Origin: Trifolium pratense
Taxonomy: Eukaryota > Streptophyta > Magnoliopsida > Fabales > Fabaceae
Direction: 5' to 3'
Assembly (NCBI RefSeq): GCF_020283565.1
Contig: NC_060065.1
Coordinates: forward strand, 43,202,409-43,266,408
Length of the DNA: 64,000 nucleotides
In this document: positions 45,829-58,349 of the stretch, piece by piece
How the letters are laid out: each line of letters opens with the position of its first letter
Numbering within the stretch: the stretch's first letter is position 1
Program-made: the position numbers and the translations under genes
Notes under the pieces: model-generated
Database searches by the model: none
What the model saw: the letters and a program-made list of their open reading frames with translations, nothing else
Told to the model about the DNA's origin: nothing

Positions 45829-46548
45829 GGGTTAAATATGTTTTTTTTACTATGGTTAAATAAGTTTTTAGTTCCTATACATTGTAACCTATCAATTGTA
45901 ATCTCTATTAAATATTAGTCCTTAGAGTCAAACGATTGATGACTAGGCAGATGGAAAGCTAATTGTGCATGCCACACGGCGTCCACATGGCATGCTAACA
46001 TGGACATTTTAGTAAATTCACCAAGTTAAAATTCCAAAAACTCTACAATAATCTTACTAACATAAATCCTACTTTCTTTTCTTCCCAAATTATTAGTGGT
46101 CGTCTAGTCTAGAAAGAAGAAGAAGAAGATAGACCATCAGCATAAATGTTCATCACAATCCACTTCAAATAATCCTCCACTCCCATATAAACCTTCATTG
46201 TTATGAACAAGAACCCAAAACCTACAAATCAAAGTTTTAAGCTTAATCCTTTATTTTGCTGACAAGATCTAGAATGTGTCATCAATAACAAACATAAACT
46301 TTTGGAGAAGAAAAAATATTGCCCATTGTATGTGTGCGGCTGCAATGGGTACAAGATACATTTAATACATAATTTATTAATATTTTATTAATTGCTAAGT
46401 GGATGTCATGTCATCTAAAATGTCCATGTGGCATGTCTAGTCATTTTTCCATTTGCACTATCAGCTAGAATTTGATGACAGGGACTAATTGTGATAATGG
46501 TCATTTTAGTAGGGTCTAAACTTAAAAACTCACTAAACATATTTAACC
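45829..46548. mobile_element. Mutator-like MITE (GGTTAAATATG ends)
   Basis: The left end GGGTTAAATATGTTTTT and the inverted right end GGTTAAATATGTTTAG are flanked by an exact 9-bp direct repeat TTTGTTTAA (45820-45828 and 46549-46557). A 9-bp duplication points to the Mutator superfamily. Inner segments with GGCATGCTAACATGGACATT and its inverse relative extend the palindrome. No transposase is encoded. Confidence 0.75.
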
Positions 46549-46559
46549 TTTGTTTAAAG

Positions 46560-47729
46560 ATCTGTGTTTATTTGAAGAGGAGGGGGGAGAACATAAAATT
46601 TGGTGTTGGTAGTTCACTATTAAATATAATAGACCTACAAGATTTAATAGTCTTTCTTTTGACAAAAAAAAAGTTAAATGGTTAAAATTTAAAATATTAA
46701 TAAGGTCTTCGGTGGGCCACCTCAAATGTTGATTAACATCGTAATTTTTGGGTTAAAATTTAACGGAAGTGACTATATTGACTAACGGAAATACAATCTA
46801 GGGAGCTAAACGTAACGATAATTAGATATGGAACCAAAAAGAAATCAACAAATTAGTTTTTTTTTTTTTAAGCAATCAACAAATTAGTTAAGAGACTAAT
46901 TTGTAAAAAAAAAGTAATTTAACTTTAATTAAATTAGGTTAGTTTAGTAATTTACAAATTGATTATGATGTTTTCTCTTTAGGCCCCCAATGGTTCATTT
47001 TCCTTCCTGGATTTTACTTTTTTGTCATTCAATGAAAACTTCGGTTTCTACGAACCGGATTTTTTTTGCCTTGAAAATAAAATTCAGTTTCTATTAACCG
47101 AATTTTTCCAGAATTTGAACTAGAAAAAACTTCGATTTCTGCGAACCGAGGTTTTTATCAAGAGCAAAATTGGTTTTTTTGGAGTATAAAAGATACCTTG
47201 GGCTAAAGAGAAAATGTGATTCATTAATGTGTGCTTTGAACTAGCCCATTATAAAAATATTCCTTCGCCTTCATATATGTTTAGATCAGCCCAACACAAA
47301 GTAAATTTTTTTGACAATATCAACACAAAGTAAATTAAGAATGGCTTGTTTTCCGGACAGCCCCTTAGTTGAGGAGTCACTTTGTAACCTAGAGGTATTT
47401 GGTTCGAAACTTGACATTAAAAAAAGAAAATAAGAATGACTCTATTACAAAAGTATAATATTTGTCTTTAAATAGAGTGTCTTTAAATAGACAAAAGTAT
47501 AATATATTTTTTTTACTAGAAAACAATATTCGTTAATTCAAATTGGTAAAATACATCAATCGAAACAATAACATATTCAAGTTCACTAAAAATGATGAAT
47601 CTGCGAACAAGCTTATAACATCTGAGTTAATAACATAAAATGACATAATGTCTACATATGTGACAAATCCTACAATTAATGATAAAATTCAAGTGTCCGG
47701 ACCAAAAAAAGCATGCTTCAATATTTGTT
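46560..47729. other. intergenic region
   Basis: AT-rich sequence. At 47040-47160 a GGTTTCTACGAACCGGA-type phrase is repeated three times with decay. No gene is found. Confidence 0.4.
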
Positions 47730-48029
47730 CAATATTTTATAAGTTTATTACTTGTAATTGTTGTTATGTTTGTGTTGTTTTGTCTAATACTTACTTTTTA
47801 CAAATCAAACGAAACTGATATGTATTTTTGTCTGTCGTGTCAGTTTTTTGAAAATACCAAAATAATATCTTGTCCATCAAACATCATACAAAATAAAAAA
47901 AATTGTTCAATATTTTAAAAATTTATTACTTGTAATTATTATTATGTTTGTGTTGTTTTTTCTAATACTTACTTTTTACAAATCAAACGAAACTAATTTG
48001 CATTTTTGTCTGTTGTGTCAGCTTTTTGA
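47730..48029. repeat. imperfect tandem duplication, period about 178 bp
   Basis: CAATATTTTATAAGTTTATT through GTCTGTCGTGTCAGTTTTTT (about 47730-47855) recurs at about 47908-48029 with scattered substitutions. It has no coding potential. Confidence 0.7.
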
Positions 48030-48252
48030 ATGCGTCAATGACTAAAAATAAATATATCCAATGTAACAATACATGAGCAAATTAAACAATAAATATATAT
48101 ATATATATTTGTAGCAATTAAAATATAGTTAAATCTACTGGATTGTACAGGTAGTTTGATTGGTGATGTAAGAGATATGAAGAGAGTTTTAAGAAAGAGA
48201 TATTGGATTTCATCACGGAAAACATAACTGCTAATATTTGTATGTTAAAATA

Positions 48253-48512
48253 TACTCCTTAGTTTTAAAATGAGTGAATCATTTTGACTATATACACTAT
48301 TTACATATCTTATTTTGATCCTATTTTTCTACTAATAAATTAAAAACAAATATTAGCATATAAGATGTTGGATTCATCTCGATGAATATTTTCAAAATAT
48401 CAATTTTTTATAATTTTTACTATTATACAATTAAAAATATTAATCGTCAAAGTTATGCATTGGCATGCGTGACGCAGTCAACTGACTCACTCATTGTGGG
48501 ACGGAGGGAATA
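48253..48512. mobile_element. Stowaway-like MITE
   Basis: TACTCCTTAGTTTTAAAATG and AGTGAATCATTTTGAC at the left face inverted GTCAACTGACTCACTCATT and GGGACGGAGGGAATA at the right, with TA at both ends. Confidence 0.7.
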
Positions 48513-48635
48513 TATATTTAGGTTGTGGTTGATTGTCAAGTCTCACATTGTTCAGATTCTTAAATAAAGAAGAAGGTTAAAAATTATCTATTTGGAGAAG
48601 TTCACATTGCTTAGTATGGTGAAGTAAGTGGGAGA

Positions 48636-48800
48636 CCAACATGTGCACCAATGACACATGTTAAGATTCTAAATATAGAAAATTGCATTTAATGTTAGAA
48701 AAAAATTTAATGTTTAAATAGTTAAATGCACAAATTTCAATATATTATTTCTACTTTTACTTCCTTAACATGTGTCTTTGGTGCACATGTTAACATTTTC
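48636..48800. mobile_element. foldback MITE (CATGTGCACCAA arms)
   Basis: CATGTGCACCAATGACACAT and GTTAAG face the inverse CTTAACATGTGTCTTTGGTG and CACATGTTAAC, about 30-bp arms with one mismatch. Confidence 0.6.
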
Positions 48801-49424
48801 CTATTATATATTGGACATATGTTCTTTGTTTATAGATGCACCGGTCAAAAGCACTTTAAGCTTATATTTGACTTTTTGTTTTTCTCTTATACTTTTGTGT
48901 TAGTGTTTTGTGAGAATAGTTAGGTATTTGGATTGGGGAATGTGGGTGTACTAGGGATTGTGAAATGATTGAGGGTAGTCTATGTGTCGTAACAATTTTC
49001 ACATTGTGTTATTATCTGATTGTCATTTGACAACAATCATAGTTTTTTCTCTGAGTTTTCACATTATATTCTTCTATTATAATTGTGCTTATTTTTCTTC
49101 TTCTTCTTTGTTATTTTCTAACAATTTAAACGTGTAGCAACAAGGGCTAGACTCTCGCTATGTAGCAAAATAAAATTTGGATCCGGGTGAGAGAAGTACT
49201 TCCGTGGAAGCAATCAATAGGAAACAAAAAAAGGTAAAAAAAACCCTACCGATGAAGCATAGACTGCCTTTAAAGAATTGTAATTTATTCAACAACTAAT
49301 AAATTTGTCAGAGTTATTCATAAACTAATTTTTAGTCCACTTACAAATTTACTTATGTAACTAATTTTTATTGGTTGTTGGATAAATTATCAAAATTAAT
49401 ATATAAAAAATGGAAAACTCTATG

Positions 49425-49820
49425 GTACATATAATGATTTCTAATGTACTGGTACATTAGATCATCAAATTTATAGGTAAATGAATTTTTTTAAAAAGAA
49501 ATCATTTTTCTTATTATTAAAACAATTATAATAACCAAATATCATTTATCAAAACTGTCAAAAATATAAAATTTGATATTTTTTGAATTTTTATTCCTCA
49601 TAATAGTTAATCTTGAATTTTTTATGAAAAAATGTTAAAAAAATAGTGTAAAGTTTATAAACAATAAAATTGTGTTTTTCCTTGTGATATTATTATCTCT
49701 TAAATATAATAATCGGCTAATAGTTTTTTAATTCATATAAATAAAAACTTATTTATCAATTTAATGACCTAATGTACCAGTACATTCAAATTATTCGAAT
49801 GTACAGTAGAAGGTCTCATA
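49425..49820. mobile_element. foldback MITE (CTAATGTACTGGTACATTAG)
   Basis: A perfect palindrome CTAATGTACTGGTACATTAG near the left border is mirrored by CCTAATGTACCAGTACATTC near the right, with ATCAAATTTATAGGTAAATG facing ATTTATCAATTTAATG. Borders are approximate. Confidence 0.5.
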
Positions 49821-50649
49821 AAAAATAACTAATACTTAAACCTATAATTAGTTTACACTCTTGGATGCATAGTCACACACACTTACATCACGTATCTAAT
49901 TCTTATTTGGTGCAATATATGGTAGATGCAAAAGCCCAACAAAACATAGCTCATAAATGTGATAATTGTGGTAACAAATCTTATCAAAGAGACCTTGATA
50001 AAAAGCCATATATATCGTGTATCTAACAAAATCTTAAGTTTCTTACACATCAGACAAAATTTTGGTGTCAAATTTTACTCATATAAATGGTCCCAAATTC
50101 TCAATCTCCACTTCCCTCATATTAGGGCTTCAAGGACGGTGGTGTGTGTCTCTTTGTTCATGACAAAATCTCTTATGCAATCTTACATCTATTTTTAAGT
50201 AACATGAATTTTATTTTTATTAGCTTTTTTCAATCTTTTGACCCTCTTTTATGAAAATGATGTGTAGTTTGTTGTGCCTGAATATGAGCAAAAGTGAGGT
50301 ACCCCCTAAATAAAGGTTTAGATAACTTTTCTCATCAGCATGACATAGAGAAACAAGTAGATTTTAATTAAAGCTACCAATATATGGTGTATACATACAT
50401 ATTTATAATGACTTCTCACCTTATTTTCAGCACAACTTTCGTTTTCTTTCTTTCATATGCATGATATCTAAGTTTTCTAAAATTATGAAATTGAGACATT
50501 TAAATTTTTGCCCTTATCCAAAGTACATAGTGAAGGACACTTATTTGAATGATACAAGTAAGTAAATTTATGGATTTGGATATATGTGCAGCACTCCTAC
50601 ACATCCGTAGTCGTTAGAACGAGATTCAACGGTTTAATTTTTTAGTTTA

Positions 50650-51003
50650 ATATTTTATCTGTTAAGAAAGAGGTGTTTGTGAACTTTTTTACTGACCCAC
50701 AAGAATGCAGATCGGCGCTTAGACCTGCAGATGTTCTAGTGTATGGTTGGATAGGGGGGAAACATGTTTGTGTGGACTTTACTAGAATTTCCCCACTTGT
50801 GAGATTGAGGACGAGAGATTTTATTATGGGACAAACAACCTTCAAAGTTGCTCAAATAAAGTGGTCAAACATGAGAATATGTGTTCTGACAATCAACATG
50901 CTTTTATATCATTCGCGTTTGACATTTTTGGATTCCTAGCATCAGATGATGTTGATCTTTTTGAAAGAGTTCAAAGGGTCATGCATAAAAATATTGGGTC
51001 ATT
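50650..51003 (+). pseudogene. decayed copy of a dispersed plant ORF of unknown function
   Basis: The translation FTDPQECRSALRPADVLVYG and GGKHVCVDFTRISPLVRL recalls a dispersed ORF that I remember only as repetitive in plant genomes, with a consensus such as RPADVLVYGWVGGKH. After an apparent frameshift near 50930 the tail SDDVDLFERVQRVMHKN continues the family. I cannot name a function; it behaves like transposon-borne or pseudogene sequence. A MITE begins at the point where similarity ends. Confidence 0.5.
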
Positions 51004-51172
51004 CTAAACAGTGCCCCCGGAGCACTATTTAAGCATACTAAAAAAGGAAACGAGTGATAAAGTTAATGATAAGAGATAATAACTTTTTACATCATGAAAG
51101 TTTTGAATGCACAATATACGATATAAAATTTCTAATATTTAAATTGTGCCCCGGGGGCACCATTTAGCATTT
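51000..51172. mobile_element. foldback MITE (GTGCCCCCGG ends)
   Basis: CTAAACAGTGCCCCCGGAGC at the left faces inverted ATGCTAAATGGTGCCCCCGG at the right. It abuts the 3' end of the ORF remnant at 50650-51003. Confidence 0.6.
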
Positions 51173-51465
51173 TCCAAAAATATTTTCTCTCATAGGTCTG
51201 GATGTAATTTTCAAAAGGATTAGTTTTTCCATTCATAAAATATTAGCGCATCTTGTTCCCCGTTTACTTTTTCATTCATGTGTAACTATTTTCGATATAT
51301 ATATTTTAGGAATAGATATTGACATTTAAAAAAAAATATTTATACACTTGTTTTAAAATATGCATTAAAATTTAAATAATCTGCTTTTGATCTAAGTACA
51401 TAGACGCTTGTACAATAGGATAGCTAGTATCCTCCCTCCTCCAAGATAATAGTCGTATTTTATTT

Positions 51466-51763
51466 TACTCCCTCCGGTCCTTTTTATAAGGAACACTTTG
51501 AAAAAATCACACAGACCAAGGAAACACATTTAACATAGTTATTTTTATTTAATACTCTTATAAATTTAAATTTATTCCATGTTTACCCTTATTTAATTAC
51601 TTTTTATTCAACTAACTTACTTATTTTTAAATTCTCTTTCATAATAAATAAGGGCATAAGTGAAATTGAACATTTAGAACATTTGAAAATTGGTCAAAGT
51701 TTCTTATAAAAAGGACCAAATTTTTTCCCAAAGTGTTCCTTATAATAAGGACCGGAGGGAGTA
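51466..51763. mobile_element. Stowaway MITE
   Basis: CTCCCTCCGGTCCTTTTTAT and AAGGAACACTTTG at the left face the near-perfect inverse AAGTGTTCCTTATAATAAGG and ACCGGAGGGAG at the right, with TA at both ends. This is the classic Stowaway terminus. The long well-matched arms suggest it is fairly young. Confidence 0.88.
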
Positions 51764-51959
51764 CTTTTTTTAATATTAAAAATTAAATGTGTCCCTACTA
51801 AATTAATGATTATTTATAAAAAAATATTTATAGAAATTAAAATATATATTATGTATCCAATGATATATTTACTTTTAAAGTTAATTTGAGTTAGTATCTC
51901 TCTAGGATAGTAACCATTCTCTCAATAAAAACTGAAAAAATGTATCCCCAATATATATA

Positions 51960-52100
51960 CTTAGAGCATATTTATATAGACACAAAAAATAGGCACAAAT
52001 TTAAGCACATATTCATAAATTAAAAAAAAAAAATTATCACATCAATTAATTTCATTTTAATTATTTTTCTTTAATTTTTTTAATATATACTTATTCTCTT
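51960..52100. mobile_element. foldback MITE, GGCACAAATTTA family (copy 3, partial)
   Basis: ATAGACACAAAAAATAGGCA and CACATCAATTAATTTCATTT match the first half of the copy at 34465-34665. The right arm is not recognisable. Confidence 0.45.
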
Positions 52101-52955
52101 TTTTTTGAAAAAAAATATATATAACTCAATAACCTATCAAATGATTTTCAATTTCTTTAAAAATTTGTATGGAATATCTGTATGGTAAACTTTCAATCCA
52201 ACGATAAATTTAATAAAATTCGTATTCGTTATAAAGTTATTGACAAGTGGTGCACCTTGTACCACTTATCCAACTCTTTCATTTTAGCCAAAACCCTAAT
52301 TGTAAAACTTATTGATCCATTGTACTCAAAAAACATGTCACATATGTACACATTAAATAAAGTCTAATTAACAAACAAAGAATTAGTGCAAATGATAAAG
52401 TATTAATCCTCTTAAGTAGGTGGTGCAGTGAAAATTCCGTACTTATATCTTTAAAAAACAAAGCTTTATTAACACCGGTTGTTTAAAAAAATAGTCTTTT
52501 TTATCATTAAAAAACAGTTTAAAAATATAGTTAAATTGGATAACAGTTCGGATTTATGATGGGCTTTGTGTCATGATCAAAAAGTTTCAAATTCACACTA
52601 TCGACGTGTTCATATTGAACTCGTACATATGCGATAATGCGAAGTACAAAGTCATGTATTTTTGAAGGAGGGAGAAGGATGAAATTAAAGGAGAATTTGA
52701 GTTCATTGCTTACCTTAATATACCTTTTTCCTTTTAATATGAACATTGATTCTTTTCATTTATATAAATAAATGTTTATATTTAATTTAATTTAAATGTT
52801 TATATAAATAAATGTTTATATTTAATTTTTTATAAAAAATTTAATGTCCGCCAATTTTTTATTGGTCTAGGAGGAGATAAGAAGTTGATTCAGATATCGG
52901 CGCCTCGTAAAAGCAGGTGTCAGCATAGGATCTTGATGGGAGATTTGCATATATT
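52101..52955. other. intergenic region
   Basis: AT-rich sequence containing a repeat relative of about 1540-1660 at 52195-52300. An open minus-strand frame of 71 codons (52531-52746) has no recognised similarity and is not called. Confidence 0.35.
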
Positions 52956-53308
52956 TGTTGAACGTGAAATTGTGTTGTCGGAAATTGTTTGAAGTTCCAC
53001 ATTGCTTAGGTTCACATGACGTAAAGTGTATAAATATGTGAGGACAACCTCAGCCTTTGAGCTAGCTTTTGGGGATGAGATCCAAACATATTTAACATGG
53101 TATCAGAGCCGGGTTAAGGACTGCAATGTGGGCATTTGACCCAGGATCACGCTAGGCGTGAGGGTGGGTGTTGAATGTGAAATTGTGTTGTCGAAAATTG
53201 TTTGAAGTCTACATTGCTTAAGTTCTCGGGATATGAAGTGTATAAATATGTGAGGACAACCTCACTCTTTGAGCTAGATTTTGGGAATGAGATCCAAACA
53301 TATTTAAG
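52956..53308 (+). mobile_element. TRIM (terminal-repeat retrotransposon in miniature)
   Basis: Two short direct repeats, 52956-53097 (TGTTGAACGTGAAATTG to CATATTTAACA) and 53169-53308, enclose 71 bp. The interior starts with TGGTATCAGAGCCGGG, a Met-tRNA primer-binding site, and ends GCGTGAGGGTGGG, a polypurine tract. ATATT flanks the left end (52951-52955) and follows the right end (53309-53313). Total about 353 bp, no coding capacity. LTRs differ at several positions, so it is older than the nested elements at 12-31 kb. Confidence 0.85.
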
Positions 53309-53989
53309 ATATTTGTAAGAATTTTTTGAATCTTAAGGTCTGGGTTGACTATAGTAAGCTCTTGGACCCAAACTCACTTAAAAATAATAAAAAAATAATG
53401 AGTACACTTTGCCGTCTCTCATCTTTAAAGTATATAAAATTCATCAATTTAGTAGATGTTATTAACATGTTAAAGATTAATATGGCACACCATTAGAGAG
53501 AAAAAGGAAGTGGTTTGTGGAGCTGGGAAGCTTTACTATGCTCTCTATTTTTCTGCGGGATCTACACTTATTTAATATTAAAATATAATGATATCAAGAT
53601 ATTAAGACCTATTTAGAAAATTTTGTTGAGGTGTTGAATTGGATGAATAAAGTGTTTATTATCATTAAAAAAATTATAAATAAATGATGTATACGTGAGA
53701 TTTAGTTAACAGAGTATCATACAATGAGATTTTCTACTTAGATGCTCTTAAATACGAATTGAGATCCCTTTATAATCCAACAACTTCCATTATACAGCAT
53801 GGATTTCAATAGTTTCACGCTGTTTGAAATTTTAAGTTAATTATAGATCGGACGGTCTAAATTAATTATAATAACTTGCATGGTATTTAAATCCCTTAAA
53901 TATATATATTTGAATTGACGTAAATTGTTAAAATCACATTAAATCGGCGTAATTTTAATAAAAATTACCTTTTAAAACTTTAACAAAGT

Positions 53990-54050
53990 CACGTCAGAAC
54001 TGACTTTCGGATTAGATTAAATTGATGGTAAAAGTAAAAAAATAAAAAAA
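53990..54050 (+). repeat. Au-like SINE tail fragment
   Basis: GTCAGAACTGACTTTCGGAT and AGATTAAATTGATGGTAAAA match the 3' part of the SINE family seen at 8457-8639, followed by an A-rich tail. Confidence 0.5.
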
Positions 54051-54430
54051 AACTTAGCAAAGTCACAATTCTACTGTAATTTTGTCAAATCTACCATTAA
54101 TTTGCACGTGACAATTGTAACGGTAAATCTAGAAATCTAAAAGACTAAAAACATCCATCAAAATTGAATTTTACTCCCTTAAACCCCAAAGCATTAGTAT
54201 TTATGACGGGCAAACATGGCACATGCCTTACGTGTGTTTCACCAAATTATTAATTAAGAATCCATTGATCTCATTCGTTAATAAATTATGTGAACAATTG
54301 CACATAATTTAATGCTTTTTTTTTTTGGTAGAATTTTTAATGCTTGTTTATTACTGGAAAATTACTCACAATGTTAACATGTGCGCTCACAATGCATGAT
54401 AAATTATCTAAATATAAGGAATTTAACGAA

Positions 54431-54436
<6 letters not shown>

Positions 54437-54462
<26 letters not shown>
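54437..54462. repeat. (TA)n microsatellite
   Basis: About 13 uninterrupted TA units. Confidence 0.9.
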
Positions 54463-55639
54463 GACTATTAGGGCCCCTTCTTCTAGGAACCAGAGGGTGA
54501 AAAACAAAAAAAAAATTGTGTCTTAAGACATAAGTTAACATTTCCTTAAAAAAAATGATTGTATAATTTATAAATGAATATTAGATGTACTATATTTAAT
54601 ATCTAGTATAATTAATTATGATTAAATTTAAAAATAAATAGCAAATGCATCTAGTAATTTAAAAGAGAGATTATATTTAGTGACAACTTTTTTTTCTCTC
54701 AAATGATGCTTATATATAAGGACGGAGAGAGTATGTCCCAAAGAGTTTCGGTTTTTCAATTTAATTGATATCTAAAATTCTGCTTACCGGAAATGTTTTG
54801 ATTTAATTGCAGTTTTGCTTTTTTATTTTCACCATTTTGAGTCGGTTCCATTATTTTAAAATTTGACAGTTTTGGTTCATCAATCAAATATTTTGTATAA
54901 ACATTGATAATATGACATGTTTTAAAGTTTAAACAACGTGATATGTGACAATAATGAAAAAAATATCAACATCGATAAAATTGTAAGAAAAATCATTTAT
55001 AATCTTAATTTAAAAATGTGGTATCACTGTGATTAGGACAATATTTGATGGATGCACTAAAACTGTAAAATTTTAAAATAGAGAGACCAATTATGCAAAA
55101 TGGTGAAAATAGGGGACGAAACCTTCACTTAACCAAACATTTTTTATTTTCTTTTTCTAAAAATCGTGTTAATTTTACGTGGTCCAAATAGTAAGAAATT
55201 TAGATTCCTTAAGTAAGTGGTTAGATGCCAGATCACTGACTCTTGCACATGGAAAAAAATTATGTTTAAGGAGAGAATTCACTTTATATCTTCAATAGAT
55301 TCTAAGAGAAGATTAGTCAACTCTAAAAGGTATTAGAAACAACAATAGTAGAAACTTCGTACAAAGGGACACAAAGGGTGTTTTTCCCTCCTAATCAAAT
55401 TCACTGTGACGACTAATCTTCATCAAAAAAATTGTGTGGCACACAAAGAGAGTTTTTTCCTCCCAATTAATTTTTTTTTTCATACGCAAGAGTCTATTAA
55501 CAAACATTTGTCCACTTGTTTAAGACAATAAATAATTATGTGGAAAATGTTTATTGTTATGACTTATGAGAGATATATTTAATAACAAATACAAGAATTA
55601 TATGTGGTCTGCCAAAATATGATTGACATATATCATATT
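54463..55639. other. intergenic region
   Basis: AT-rich sequence with no gene or clear repeat structure. Confidence 0.4.
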
Positions 55640-55822
55640 TTTATTCAGCCATAAAGCGAGAGGTGAAGGTTTGTCATGAGTATCGTGAAGCAAATGTTTG
55701 AGCAATATTCTTGCAAAATGGGATGTGAACATGGGGAAGTTTTAATATTTTATGAAATTTGTCTTGCTCGCGTTAATTCTTTATTTTTTGCTGATTTAAT
55801 GGACATAGCTACCCCTAGAATA
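55640..55822 (+). pseudogene. RNase H-like (RVT_3) fragment of a non-LTR element
   Basis: One frame gives REVKVCHEYREANV, then a stop. The adjacent frame gives CKMGCEHGEVLIFYEICLAR and NSLFFADLMDIATPR. Together they follow the C-terminal RNase H-type domain found in plant LINE relatives and their cellular derivatives, where HxYREAN precedes the final catalytic helix. At least one frameshift separates the parts. No start, poly(A) tail or target duplication was identified. Confidence 0.6.
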
Positions 55823-56318
55823 ATTGTTATGTAATTTTCTCCGGCCCTCATTTATTCCAAAAGAAATAAACATATTTTTATGCATTTTTCACCTTTTCTT
55901 TTTATAAAGTTATTTTGTTCCATATTTTTATAACAAAATTATTCTCTTTCTTGTATAACTCTTTTTTTTTTTACGTTGTTTCTTGTATAACTCATTTGTA
56001 GCAAATAACATTGATCTTCTCCTGTATAACATTAAAATTGAACTTATTTAAAGTTCAAATACTTGAATTATTTACTTTAAAATTTGTATTTATATTTTGT
56101 CGATATCGATATATAATATCTATAACTCTTGACTTCTCAGCAGCATATCACTTTGGATGTAACTGAAGAATTTGTTTGGTACAAAGATGTTTTCTTGAAG
56201 GTGTCTATTTTGGAGTAATGCAGTGTTAGAGGAAAATATTGCTTAACATCATCAAACCCTGTCTAATTTGGAAACAAATTTACATTTAATGTTATGGTTG
56301 CTAGTATGACATATCTCA

Positions 56319-56489
56319 ATGTTCGTTTCTGATGATAATTTAAATGTCAAAGTTGCTCATAACTTGGAGGTATTACAACATGTTTTGAAGGATAAATATG
56401 ATAGAGAAACTAATGATAGACTAACATTTATGAGGGGAGACACAAGAGTTATTAGATATTTGCATAATCATTTTACAACAAGTGAATAA
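56319..56489 (+). CDS. short open frame, unknown
   Basis: A 56-codon frame (MFVSDDNLNVKVAHNLEV...) with a balanced, hydrophilic composition unusual for random AT-rich sequence; it ends HNHFTTSE. No family is recognised and there is no promoter evidence. It may be the remnant of a longer gene, since decayed coding-like sequence precedes it from about 56150. Confidence 0.2.
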   Translation: MFVSDDNLNVKVAHNLEVLQHVLKDKYDRETNDRLTFMRGDTRVIRYLHNHFTTSE

Positions 56490-56536
56490 CCTTTGACAAA
56501 GGTTTTCTTTATAATGACAAAGGTGATTTTTTTTTT

Positions 56537-56655
56537 TAGTCAAGTAGTTTAGTGATTAGAATTTTACTTTTTAAGTTGAATAAGTGGAGGTATCAGGATT
56601 CAAACTCCGATCTCTATAAATAACATGCAATGTCCTAGCCAACTAAACTAAACAG
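56537..56655 (-). repeat. SINE (minus-strand copy)
   Basis: On the minus strand: TTAGTTGGCTAGGACATTGC, then CGGAGTTTGAATCCTGATAC, then CCACTTATTCAACTTAAAAA. This is the family of 44993-45105. The adjacent T run (56528-56536) is its poly(A). Confidence 0.65.
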
Positions 56656-57289
56656 TAAAAAAAACATGTAGCATAAATCTTAGTTATATAATATCCACTT
56701 AAGCTTAAAAAATCAACTTAATATGATCAGCCTTTTTTTTTTATCTTTTACTTTTTCTTCTTCCATTTCTGGGGTTAGATATTTATGTCCCTGTTTTTAT
56801 TTTCCTTAATAATTATTTAGCTTATGTATAAAAGTTGTTATATTTTACTTCATTTGATAATTTAATTCTTATCTTCAAAATATTTAAGAAAAATTATTTA
56901 TTAATTACCAATTATCAATCAATTATAATTATTTGATTCATGTATATATGTGTCAATTATTCATTCCTAAAAAAATTAATTTATTATAAGATAATAATTT
57001 TATCAATTATATCCATATATATGTGATGATGATGATGATAATTATATTATTATACTTATTATAATTTATATTCGGAGATGCCAATTCTTTTTGTACATTT
57101 GATATGCTATAGTTGAGTTGTGATAGTTTAGACTTGTAACATTAAGGTGCTGAGTTCAAATTTCATTAGAAAATTTTCATTAGAAATTGTTGTAAAATGA
57201 TCATTAGTGGCACTTAAATTAATAAAAAATTTCCTTCCGCAATTTTTTTTTTAATAAAATAACAATTTTTGTGTACTTCTTTTCCTCCA
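56656..57289. other. intergenic region
   Basis: AT-rich. A tRNA-like remnant (GAGTTGTGATAGTTTAGAC, then GTGCTGAGTTCAAATTTC) at about 57112-57170 may be another SINE. Otherwise nothing is seen. Confidence 0.35.
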
Positions 57290-58265
57290 CAATTAATCTT
57301 AATTTAAATTATCTAATTTTAATTTTTTATCCCATTAAAAAATTGAATTTCTATTATCAAAAAATTAATTATCTCATTTTCTATCTATATCTTTAAAAGT
57401 TATAGTAATTTTCTATCTATCATATATATAAAAGAATTCCATAAAAGATTATATAAAAAAGAATATGAACTTTTGGTGTAACCTTTTTCTTCCAATTTTA
57501 CCATTCATCTAAACTAATTATACTTTTTTTATCTATTTATCCCATTAAATAATTTAATTTCTATTATAAAAAAAGTAATTATCTCATTTTCTATCAATAG
57601 AATTTTCTATCTATACTATATATAAAAGAATTCCATAAAAGATTATGTAAAAAAAAATATAACTTTTGGTGTAGCCTTTTTCGTCCAATTTTACTCTTCA
57701 CCTAACTAATTATACTTTTTCAATTCTTTATCCCATTAAATAATTGAATTTCTATTATCAAGAAAATTAATTATCTCATTTTCTATCGATAGAATTTTAT
57801 ATCTATTTCTTCAAAAATTATAGTAATTTTCTATCTATACTATATATAAAATAATTCCATAAAAGATTATATAAAAAAGAATATGAACTTTTGGTATACC
57901 CTTTTTCTTCCAATTTTACCCTTCACCTAACTAATTATACTTTTTAACTATTTATCCCATCAAATAATTTAATTTCTATTATCAAAAAATTAATTATTTC
58001 ATTTTCTATCAATAGATATTTTCTATCTATTTGTTCAAAAATAATAGTAATTTTCTATCTATACTATATATAAAAGAATTCCATAATATATTATGTAAAA
58101 AAGAATATGAACTTTTGGTGTAGCCTTATTCTTCCATTTTTACCCTTCACCAAAACTAATTATACTTTTTAAATTCCTTATCCCATTAAATAATTGAATT
58201 TCTGTTATCAAAAATTAATTATCTCAATTTCTATCAATAGAATTTTCTATCTATTTTTCTTCAAA

Positions 58266-58349
<84 letters not shown>

